DNA from: Dyella sp. GSA-30
Lineage (GTDB): Bacteria > Pseudomonadota > Gammaproteobacteria > Xanthomonadales > Rhodanobacteraceae
Length of the DNA stretch: 64,000 nucleotides
NCBI RefSeq assembly: GCF_027924605.1
Contig: NZ_AP027042.1
Location: 3,573,524 to 3,637,523, forward strand
Reading direction: 5' to 3'
The translations under genes and the position numbers were made by a program. Shown here piece after piece: positions 1-9,200 of the stretch. The notes below the pieces were generated by a model, which was given only the letters and a program-made list of their open reading frames with translations, made no database searches and was not told the origin of the DNA. Within the stretch, counting starts at the first letter, position 1. Each line of letters begins with the position of its first letter.

Positions 1-1193
1 CGACACAGTGAAGCCTCACTGATCGTACTGACGTAGCGCCTTGAGCAGCAGCCCATGCGAGAACGCTCAGCGCGCGCAAAGATCACGTCGCCACACGGTT
101 CGCAGCGAGAGCATGTGCTCGGCCATAGTCGCTACGTAAGTGCGTCAGAGAAGTTCGCCTTCTTCTTCGGTTTACAGAACATCGTCGTCACCGCCCCGCA
201 CTCGGCGCTTCGCACTCCATCACATCTCGCTCTGTACGGCGTGCCGGTCCAGGTTTGATCTCCGCCGAGCACGCTGGCGCGGCATTGGCGCTCTCCCAAA
301 CGCTGTCCACAAGCCTCATCTTCCAGGCTGGGCAGTAGTACGTAATTTCTTCCGTTTGACCGCACGCTATGGCACCCGTCGACAGCGCTTAGAGGCGCTA
401 AGAAGCCATAGTCACTCCCCCGCGCGACCTTCGGCGGCCGCGCGTACGCTCAGGCTTTTCGTCACCTCGTGTACCGATGATCATGCCATCGAATCGGCAA
501 GGCGAGTCTAGTCGGAAGTCGAATGGTCACATCGAAGATGTGTCGCGCCGGTTAGCTGGTCAGCATAGAATTGTGACGGGAGACACGGTACCGATAGTAA
601 ATCCGCCAATGGCAACGGAGGCGCGAACGACGTCATAGTGCCCGCGCTCACGCGACTCAGAGCGCGATAGCGCTTGAGCTTTGGTATCAATACTGTTGAA
701 TGAACTCGGCCATCGACAAGCTTTCTGTAATTGCACGAAGTTGATCGCCATGATGGCATCCGCGAACGAAGGCAGCGTGATCTTCGCCGCTGCACGTCTC
801 AGAATCGCACGTTCGCGGCTAGAGCTACGGAGTAATCAGCAAACCCCATGCTACAGTACTAAAGCGAAATCGAGCGATCAAGGTACGGAAGGCCTTCAAC
901 GGCGCTGTTAACCGATCCTCACGGCAGCAACCTGTCCAGCGAAGAGACTTACACTTTGTATACCCGTACATACATAAGCTCGGCCGCGAATCACACCCCT
1001 CTTTTTCGTTCCTCGGTTGGCAGTTTGCCTGTGGACAGTGCGCAATTAATTGCGAACCGCGGCAGGAATGTGCGCCTGAAGCAGAGGCGGTGGTATAGCC
1101 GAGTGATCCCTCCGAAAACGAATGCTGGCGCGATCGACATGAAGACGAACCCACAAATAGTTTCGCGCCGCGCGCTGAAATCGTTTTGTTCAG
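1..1193. other. Non-coding left edge, no supported gene
   Basis: I see no convincing gene in this stretch. The short open frames on both strands have no recognisable domain, overlap each other and lack clear ribosome binding sites. It may hold the promoter of kup and a decayed sequence from an upstream gene, but I could not recognise any family. Confidence 0.5.
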
Positions 1194-3098
1194 ATGATCG
1201 CTAATCCGAATGCAGGGCAAATATCGATGAATGGCGGCGACAACAAGGCTTTGGTCCGCAAGGCTATTGCGGCGCTTGGAATTGTCTTTGGCGACATTGG
1301 CACCAGCCCTCTATATACCATCCGGAACACCTTTGGTGGCACCAATCTTGCCATCTCCGAGGCGAACGTGTTCGGAGTGCTATCTCTCGTATTCTGGCTG
1401 CTGGTACTCGTTGTCTCGGTTAAATATATTGTCTTCATCATGCGCGCCGACAATAGGGGCGAAGGCGGCATTTTAGCTCTAATGGCGCTCGCTCAACGGG
1501 GCGTTCGCGGCAACAACCGAATGCATCACATTGTCGTCGTGCTAGGCCTGCTCGGTGCGTCGCTGTTTTACGGTGACGGTGTAATAACGCCAGCGATGTC
1601 CGTACTCGGCGCGGTCGAAGGCATTAAAGTGGCAGCGCCCTCACTGGGCCATTTCGTAGTCCCAGTTTCCGTCGCTATCCTGCTCACTTTGTTTCTTATC
1701 CAGAACCGCGGTAGCGGCAAGGTCGGCTCAATATTCGGACCCACGATGTTGCTATGGTTTGTCACCATAGCCATTCTTGGCGCCAAGGAGCTGATCGCCA
1801 TGCCGCATGTGCTGATGGCTCTGAATCCATACTACGGTGTCGCGTTCTTTCTAAAGAATGGTCTTCATGGCTTTCTCGCTCTCGGTGGCGTCGTGCTTGC
1901 GATTACTGGCGGCGAGGCGCTGTACGCTGATATGGGCCATTTTGGCAAGCAGCCAATACGGGCAGCATGGTTCGGCCTGGCTTCGTTTGCCCTTGTGCTG
2001 AACTATTTTGGTCAAGGCGCATTGTTGCTAAACAACCCCGAAGCGATAGCCAACCCGTTCTATTTTCTGGTGCCGAATGCGTTGCGGATCCCCATGCTGG
2101 TGCTGGCAACGAGCGCCGCCATCATTGCCTCTCAGGCGGTGATCTCCGGAGCATTCTCGATGACGCGCGAGGCTATCCAACTCGGCTTTGCGCCGCGCAT
2201 GGAAGTCAAGCACACGTCACGCGAAACACGAGGCGATATCTACCTACCCGCAGTCAATCGCACATTGCTGGTTTTCGTCATAGCGGCCGTCCTGGGTTTT
2301 CGCAGCTCGGAGAATCTCGGCACCGCCTATGGCATTGCCGTAACCGGCACAATGCTGATAACCACGCTGCTCGCCCTGATCGTCGAGCGCCGCTTATGGC
2401 AATGGAACCGCACTTTGGTTATCGCCGTCGGACTGTTATTCATCTCCATTGATCTGTCACTGCTAGGGGCAAACGCGTTCAAGATTGCCGAAGGCGGTTG
2501 GTTCCCCCTGGTCCTTGGCCTGGGATCCTTCCTCATCTTGAGCACATGGCGCAGAGGGCGCGAACTCTTGCTGCGCGAATTGAAGCAATCGGGCCTGGCG
2601 CTTGAGCCATTCATCGAGAGCGTTGTCGCGCATCCGCCGCCGCACGTGCCGGGAACGGCTATCTTCCTCACGGCTAACCCTAGCAATGTGCCAAATGCAT
2701 TGCTGCACAACCTCAAGCACAACAAGGTACTCCACGAGCGCAACATTCTTCTGACTGTGGAGTCGCTGGATACGCCATTAGCGGAACACGGTGAGCGTGC
2801 CGAAATCACTGCGCTCGGACACAAATTCTATCGCGTAGTACTGCGCTTTGGCTTCTCTGAGGAGCCAAATATCCCTCAAGCCTTGCAGAACTGCAGAACG
2901 AAGGATCTGAATTTCGACATGATGGATACGACTTTCTTCCTGAGTCGCGAGACCGTCGTATCGGCCCGTCGCCACGGCATGTCACTGTGGCGCGACAAGC
3001 TGTTCTCCTTCCTTGCCCGAAACGCGAGTCCCGCCACGACCTTCTTCTGCATTCCTGGAAACCGCATGATTGTGCTGGGCGCGCAAGTGGAGATCTAA
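1194..3098 (+). CDS. kup: Kup-family low-affinity potassium uptake protein
   Basis: An inner-membrane K+ transporter that probably works as a K+/H+ symporter, 634 residues long, close to the usual Kup length of about 620. The family signature GIVFGDIGTSPLYT lies at about residue 30, followed by about twelve hydrophobic segments (roughly residues 20-450) and a hydrophilic cytoplasmic C-terminal domain (about 460-634). The family motif YGDGVITPA is visible around residue 126. Two starts are possible: the ATG used here, and an ATG eleven codons downstream (1227); neither has a strong Shine-Dalgarno sequence. It is a housekeeping gene next to the biosynthetic locus and is not obviously part of it. 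Family assignment is firm. Confidence 0.95.
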   Translation: MIANPNAGQISMNGGDNKALVRKAIAALGIVFGDIGTSPLYTIRNTFGGTNLAISEANVFGVLSLVFWLLVLVVSVKYIVFIMRADNRGEGGILALMALAQRGVRGNNRMHHIVVVLGLLGASLFYGDGVITPAMSVLGAVEGIKVAAPSLGHFVVPVSVAILLTLFLIQNRGSGKVGSIFGPTMLLWFVTIAILGAKELIAMPHVLMALNPYYGVAFFLKNGLHGFLALGGVVLAITGGEALYADMGHFGKQPIRAAWFGLASFALVLNYFGQGALLLNNPEAIANPFYFLVPNALRIPMLVLATSAAIIASQAVISGAFSMTREAIQLGFAPRMEVKHTSRETRGDIYLPAVNRTLLVFVIAAVLGFRSSENLGTAYGIAVTGTMLITTLLALIVERRLWQWNRTLVIAVGLLFISIDLSLLGANAFKIAEGGWFPLVLGLGSFLILSTWRRGRELLLRELKQSGLALEPFIESVVAHPPPHVPGTAIFLTANPSNVPNALLHNLKHNKVLHERNILLTVESLDTPLAEHGERAEITALGHKFYRVVLRFGFSEEPNIPQALQNCRTKDLNFDMMDTTFFLSRETVVSARRHGMSLWRDKLFSFLARNASPATTFFCIPGNRMIVLGAQVEI

Positions 3099-3478
3099 GT
3101 ATGCCAGTCACAAGTTGCAGAACCAGGTTACGTTTTCAACGTCTTCTCCAAGCCAGCCGTGCGGCGGGCGCATTTTACCGTTACCGACCGGACCAACGAT
3201 CCGCACCGAGTTTGTCAGAGGCAGTTCTGTCGGTGGACTCCTCGTGCCTGTGTCGAGGTTGACATCACCGGTGCGTTAGTACAGCTTTCACGATTGAGCC
3301 GCTCACTCGCCATATTGCCGGTGGTGGCCACGATCAGAGTGGAGATCGACCGTTTCGCGCAGCGCCTCTTCCGAGGATGAGATTAACAGAATGGCTATCT
3401 ATAGACTCGAAGCCGCAGCTGCAATCTTTGCGCCGTTTGATAGCGTCAGATAGTGCGACCAAACTCAGGGAGTTCTTC
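3099..3478. other. Intergenic region between kup and the oxygenase gene
   Basis: No gene is supported here. An in-frame upstream ATG at 3377 would extend the next gene by 34 residues, but that extension has no ribosome binding site and no family similarity I can recognise. The region presumably contains the promoter of the oxygenase/carbamoyltransferase/NRPS operon; I could not assign -35/-10 boxes with confidence. Confidence 0.4.
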
Positions 3479-4483
3479 ATGTCTTTGATCGAAAGATTTT
3501 TTACAGGAACAACGCTGCAGGAATTTCTTTCACGCTACTGGCTTCACGAATCGCTTTACGTGAGCGCGTCGCTTTCTCGCCTGCCGGAGATTGCCGAAAA
3601 CCCGTTGTTTCTCTCGCCGGCCGATGCGCTACACATGAAGTGCGGCGAATACCGCGTGGACAAGCCGGACCAGAATGGTAAAAACCTCGTATCACAAGCA
3701 TTCGGGGCTTCCCAGGAAGAAGCTTTAATCTCGCTGCGTCAAGGCCGCACGGTGTACATGGGCGGCCTATCGGAAGAGCCTCTCCCGCAGTTTGCCAACG
3801 CGCTTGACACGGAGCTCGACCTGCCTGTGGTGCTCCCTGCTCCGGTGCTTGAGCGCTTTTGGCTCGCATTCGCCGCCAAACCCTCATATGGGCTGCGGTG
3901 GCATTGGGATAGGCATCACTTATTCATACTTCAAGTTGCGGGCAGGAAAAGCTTCCGTATCGCGAAGAACCAATACTTCGACCGACCGACCGTTCCACCC
4001 ACCGGCTACGACAGTTGGCGCAAGGGGATGGATCCTTCACTATGCGGCGCGTTGGGGCTCACGAGTATTCCAGCGTCGCAAGTGCCGCACACCTATACGG
4101 AGCTTGAATTGTCAGCGGGCGATTGCCTATTCCTCCCGGCCGGAACGTGGCACTCCGCAGCGACCATCGAAGACTCCCTCCACTTGGCATACGCCGTCAA
4201 GGTACCCACACTTCCCGAATTTCTGCTGCAGAGTCTGACGCTCCTGCATGAAACGTATGCAGCGCGCTTCCATGTCCCGATCGCGTCGTCGAAAGACTTG
4301 ATGAGCCTATGCGACAGTGGCGATGCGAGCAACGGGCCGCTTCACAGCGCGCGGCGCGCATGGTTCGCCTGTATGGAACAGGCGACGGGAGTATTCGCTC
4401 AGGGAGGCGATTTTGGGGCCTTTATGCGCCATATAACTTCCGAAGTCGCGCGCGGCACATTCTCGATGGAAGGAAGGGAATAA
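3479..4483 (+). CDS. JmjC/cupin-type Fe(II)/2-oxoglutarate oxygenase
   Basis: A 334-residue cupin_8/JmjC-like protein, predicted to be a non-haem iron, 2-oxoglutarate-dependent hydroxylase. The metal-binding H-x-D appears in RWHWDRHHLF and the distal histidine in LPAGTWHSA, about 85 residues later, as expected for the double-stranded beta-helix fold. I chose the ATG at 3479 because AGGGAG lies six bases before it; an ATG at 3377 is possible but unsupported. It is followed by the carbamoyltransferase and an NRPS on the same strand, so hydroxylation of an amino-acid side chain, possibly creating the hydroxyl that is later carbamoylated, is a reasonable inference. The substrate is unknown. A protein or ribosomal substrate, as for some JmjC enzymes, cannot be excluded. 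Confidence 0.75.
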   Translation: MSLIERFFTGTTLQEFLSRYWLHESLYVSASLSRLPEIAENPLFLSPADALHMKCGEYRVDKPDQNGKNLVSQAFGASQEEALISLRQGRTVYMGGLSEEPLPQFANALDTELDLPVVLPAPVLERFWLAFAAKPSYGLRWHWDRHHLFILQVAGRKSFRIAKNQYFDRPTVPPTGYDSWRKGMDPSLCGALGLTSIPASQVPHTYTELELSAGDCLFLPAGTWHSAATIEDSLHLAYAVKVPTLPEFLLQSLTLLHETYAARFHVPIASSKDLMSLCDSGDASNGPLHSARRAWFACMEQATGVFAQGGDFGAFMRHITSEVARGTFSMEGRE

Positions 4484-4568
4484 GGCAGCTTTCGAGGTAC
4501 CGCCTCGCAAGATAACTTGCTAAGTGGTGACACATGTTCTGTACACGCGGCGTCATGGTGATTCGACA

Positions 4569-6137
4569 GTGAAAATTCTTTCGTTCAAGGCGGGGCATGA
4601 TGGACATATCGTTTATGTTCGCGACTCAGAACTTATATTTTCGTTCGAAGCCGAGAAGGACAGTAAAGCCAGGTATGCGGGACTGTCACCGGAGCATTAT
4701 CTTCGCGCATTCGAGTACGTGCCGGACTTCCCCGACGTTGTAGCTCTCTCGGGTTGGTTCGAGGGTCCGGGAGACGTTCGAACCAGCGTTGGCAGCGGGT
4801 ACTACGGGATAGATGCGGTCAGTAGCACAGATCAAACGTTTCTTGGGAGAAAGATCAAGACCTTCTCCTCCTCCCACGAGCGCGCGCATGTCATGTGCAG
4901 CTACGGACTTTCGCCCTGGCCTCAAGGCCAGCCGTGCTACGCCTTGGTTTACGAGGGAAACATCGGCGCTTTTTACTACGTCGATTCCGAGGTTCGTATC
5001 CACAAGATTGGCGACGTGCTCTCCTACCCTGGCCGACGATATGCATTTCTCTATGCACTTGCCGATCCAAAGTATGCGCCCGATCGTACCACGCTCCGCG
5101 CAGAGGATCCCGGAAAATTGATGGCGTTGGCGGCATATGGAAGAGCCGGCACGGCCAGTCCGCAGCAGCGGGAATTGATTGACATCGTTCTGAATGCAGA
5201 TGTGGAGTCGATTCCGAATCCGAAGGCTCATCTGTCTAATAGCCCCTATTTCAATATCGGGGTCGAGTCGCAAGAGTTCAAAGATCTTGCGCGAGTGCAC
5301 TCCGAGGAAATACTTCGGAGATTCATGGACTACGCAAAGGAAAATCTCCAGACCGGGCTGCCGCTACTGATTTCAGGAGGATGCGGTCTGAACTGCGACT
5401 GGAACAGTGCATGGCGTTCCAGCGGTCAGTTTTCCGATGTATTCGTCCCGCCTTGCACCAACGACATGGGTGCGGGCATTGGCACTGCGATTGACGCGAT
5501 GCATTTCTATTCAGGCGAGGCAAAGCTCCGGTGGAATGTCTATGCCGGGGAGGAATTTCTGTTCGATGATGCCGATCTAAGCGCCTTCGAGGCCACGCCT
5601 CTCGATTATCAGCACATCGCCAAGTGCCTCCATAATGGCGACGTACTGGCTTGGGTGCAGGGGCGATGCGAAATCGGGCCGCGCGCGTTGGGAAATAGAT
5701 CGCTATTGGCATCGGCTTCGTCGGCAGACATGCGTATACGCCTCAATAGAATCAAAAATCGAGAGATGTTTCGGCCGATAGCGCCTGTTTGCCTGGAGGA
5801 GGACCTGAGCAAGCTCTTTAGTCCCGCCACTGCCAGCCCGTACATGCTGTTTTTCCAAGAAGTCCTGTCCGACACTATCCCGGCCGTAACGCATGTCGAT
5901 GGCACGGCGCGCTCGCAATCGGTAACCGAGGAACAAAATCCAGCGCTACACCGCCTGCTTAGCGAATTCAAAACCATCAGCGGCCTGGGCGTTTTGTGCA
6001 ACACGTCGTTGAACTTCTCGGGCGCGGGGTTCATCAATCGGCTTTCCGATCTCGTACGCTATGTTTACGAGCATGACATTGACGGATTTGTCGTCGCATC
6101 GACTTTCTATCGACGGAGGCTGCCCCGTAAGCTCTGA
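4569..6137 (+). CDS. Carbamoyltransferase, NodU/CmcH family
   Basis: A predicted O-carbamoyltransferase that uses carbamoyl phosphate and ATP to carbamoylate a hydroxyl group, as in cephamycin, novobiocin and bleomycin pathways. The product is about 522 residues from the GTG at 4569, where the typical N-terminus (VKILSFKAGHDG) begins; an ATG-like start at 4524 would add fifteen unrelated residues. C-terminal family motifs are clear: ISGGCGLNCDWN, EIGPRALGNRSLLA and LCNTSLN. It lies 85 bp after the oxygenase gene and about 130 bp before the NRPS, on the same strand, pointing to one operon and to a carbamoylated natural product. The acceptor hydroxyl (serine, beta-hydroxy residue or sugar) cannot be read from the sequence. 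Confidence 0.88.
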   Translation: MKILSFKAGHDGHIVYVRDSELIFSFEAEKDSKARYAGLSPEHYLRAFEYVPDFPDVVALSGWFEGPGDVRTSVGSGYYGIDAVSSTDQTFLGRKIKTFSSSHERAHVMCSYGLSPWPQGQPCYALVYEGNIGAFYYVDSEVRIHKIGDVLSYPGRRYAFLYALADPKYAPDRTTLRAEDPGKLMALAAYGRAGTASPQQRELIDIVLNADVESIPNPKAHLSNSPYFNIGVESQEFKDLARVHSEEILRRFMDYAKENLQTGLPLLISGGCGLNCDWNSAWRSSGQFSDVFVPPCTNDMGAGIGTAIDAMHFYSGEAKLRWNVYAGEEFLFDDADLSAFEATPLDYQHIAKCLHNGDVLAWVQGRCEIGPRALGNRSLLASASSADMRIRLNRIKNREMFRPIAPVCLEEDLSKLFSPATASPYMLFFQEVLSDTIPAVTHVDGTARSQSVTEEQNPALHRLLSEFKTISGLGVLCNTSLNFSGAGFINRLSDLVRYVYEHDIDGFVVASTFYRRRLPRKL

Positions 6138-6268
6138 CACCGGGATAGACGTTTTTTGCCGTTGTGGCGCAAAGTGCCCGCAGGGATAAGAAGATGGGCG
6201 CCGAGCGGCAACGTTGAGAGGCGGTTCGAGGCAGCGAAACTACATCAGATCAATACGGAAGCGCTTAC

Positions 6269-9200
6269 ATGGCTATTGATGACAACTTGTCTTCGGTCAA
6301 GCGTTCGCTGCTTGCGCAGCGGTTGAAAGGCTCTTCAATCCAAGTGGAGGGCCGCCAAATTCCGAATAGCTCTAAGAATGACAACGAGCCGCTGCCGCTG
6401 TCATTTGCCCAAGCGCGTTTGTGGTTTCTTCATCAACTCGATCCGGAACAGACGAGTTACAACATCTCAAAATTGCTTCGTTTAACGGGACCTTTCGATG
6501 CGCAAGCATTTCGACGCAGCCTCCAAGAGGTAGCGCGGCGACATGAGGTACTTCGCACGGTATTCGGTATGCAGGATGGCGTGCCGTGGCAGAAAGTTTG
6601 CACGAATTTCGATCTGCCGATGCCGATCGTGGACTTGGAAAATATCCCGTCGGCGCAACAGAAGAAACAACTGAATGCGCAGGCTCGGCAGCAAGCGGAC
6701 GCACCGTTCGATTTATCGACCGGCCCAATGCTCCGGGTGCTACTGTTTCGTCTATCCTGCGAAGAGCACATCATCCATTTCACTATCCATCACATCGTAT
6801 ACGACGCCTGGTCCGAAGGACTTCTCGTAGCGGAGCTTGGTGCCTTGTACGAGGCATTTGCCCGCCATGAACCTTCGCCGTTGTCGGATTTGCCGATTCA
6901 ATATGCTGATTTCGCGATTTGGCAACGCAAGGGTGCAAACACCGAAGCCTCGGCCAAACTGCTTGATTACTGGCGACGTCGATTGGACGGCGCCTCGCCC
7001 GCGCTTGCGTTGACAACCAACAAAAGACGCACATCCAAGTCCACCCACGCGGGTGCGGCGCAGGATTTTGTGATCCCTCGCGAGATTTCTTCAGCGTTAT
7101 TGAAGATAGGCAAAACTCGTAAAGCATCGACATTCATGCTTTTGATGGCGGCGTTTTGCGTTTTTTTGTCGCGCATGAGCCGTCAAAGCGACATCTGTAT
7201 CGGAACTCCGATCGCGAACCGCAATCCGGCCGAAGTGCGGCCGTTGATCGGATTCTTCCTTAATACATTGGTCATCCGCACATCCGTAGACCATCGACAG
7301 AGCTTCGTGTCGCTCTTGGATCAGGTCAGGGATAGCGTGCTGGACGACTTCGCTCACGAAGCCATGCCATTCGAACAATTGGTCGAATCGCGAATCAAGA
7401 GGTATCAGAGTGATACCTCTCCGCTATTCCAGGCCATGCTCGTTCTGCAGAATGCGCCGTCTGGAAAATTGGTACTACCAAGCTTGACGATCGAATCGCT
7501 AGCGCAAGAGACCACCAAAGCGAAATTCGATCTGACGTTGTACTGCGTTGAATCAGAAGGTCAGTTACTCGGTTCGTTCGAGTACAGTACCGAACTATTC
7601 GAGCGCGAAACGATCACGCGAATGATCAAACAATTTATTCAATTGTTGACTTCGATTGCAGCCAGACCAGATCTGCCAATCGGTCGCCTTGCCTTTCTGG
7701 ACGAATTGGACAGGAAAACCCTGCTCAAGAGCTTCAATGCGACAGCGTTGCCGTACACGCAAGATCTTCTACTTCACGAAATGTTCGAGCAGCAGGTTAA
7801 GCGAACGCCGCGGGCTATTGCGCTGGTATGCAACGGCGAGCACATAAGCTTCGACGCGCTGAACCGCAAGGCTAACCGCCTGGCCCATCGTCTCTTGCAG
7901 CTGAATGTCGCTCCCGACGATCGCGTAGCCGTATGCATGGAGCGCAGCGAGGCTATGGTGGTCGCTCTGCTTGCTGTGCTTAAGGCTGGAGCCGCCTATG
8001 TTCCGTTGGACCCGGACCATCCTCCTGCGCGGCTTAGGTTTCTACTCAAGGATTGCAGCCCGCTCGCCATCCTGCTTCATCTCGCGACCAAATCGTTGGT
8101 AGTTCCCGCGCTCGATCCAGCGATTGCAATTCTCGATGTCGAACAGGATGATTTTAGTGAGCAATGCGAACACGACCCGGATGCGCGCGCCCGCGGGCTG
8201 ATGCCGCATCATCTCGCTTATGTGATTTACACCTCAGGCTCGACCGGCCAGCCCAAGGGAGTAATGAATCAACACGATGGCGTTGTCAATCGACTGCTGT
8301 GGGCGCGTGCGGAATTCAATTTATCCACCAGCGATCGGGTTCTGCAAAAGACCCCGTTTGGCTTCGATGTTTCCGTCTGGGAGTTCTTCCTCACCTTGTC
8401 GGTCGGCGCACGCCTAGTCATGGCGCGTCCTGGGGGGCATCAGGATCCTCTTTACCTGGCACGTGTCATCGAACAGGAGCAAATTACCCACATCCACTTC
8501 GTCCCCTCTATGTTGCAGACCTTTCTGCAATATCTTGCTCCCAACGCGTGCAAACCATTGCTTCAGGTGCTCTGTAGCGGTGAGGCGCTGACGCCCTCGC
8601 TTCAAGACCATTTCTTAAGCAAACTGCCGGCCGTCGCCCTACACAACCTGTATGGCCCGACGGAGGCTGCCATCGACGTAACTCACTGGGCCTGTCGAGC
8701 GGCGCCGAACGAAGCGGCAGTCCCTATAGGCAGGCCGATAGCCAACACTCAGATATATATCCTTGATGAGTTCCTTGAGCCGGCACCGATCGGCATGATT
8801 GGGGAGCTATACATAGGCGGGATTCAAGTCGCTCGTGGCTATCTCAACCGCGCCGAACTCACCGCCGAGCGCTTCGTGCGAAACCCATTTGGCGAGAGCC
8901 CGCACGAGAGGATGTATCGGACCGGCGACCTTGCGCGCTTTCGCCCCGATGGCGCCATCGAATATTGTGGGCGCAACGATTCACAAATAAAGCTGCACGG
9001 AATTCGCGTCGAACTGGGCGAAATCGAGTCGGCTTTGACCCGGGTCGCCGGTGTATGCAACACCGCGGTTGTGCTGCACGAGCAAGCCGATCGAGGCGCA
9101 CGATTGGTCGCCTATGTGCAGCCGCAGCCCGGATATGAGCTGACGTCAATCGGTCTGCGGCAGATCCTTGCAGACGTCCTTCCGGAATATATGGTGCCTT

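Noticed and set aside
825-1220. 131-codon - strand open frame upstream of kup
   Set aside because: It overlaps the kup start, has no recognisable motif and no plausible start signal.
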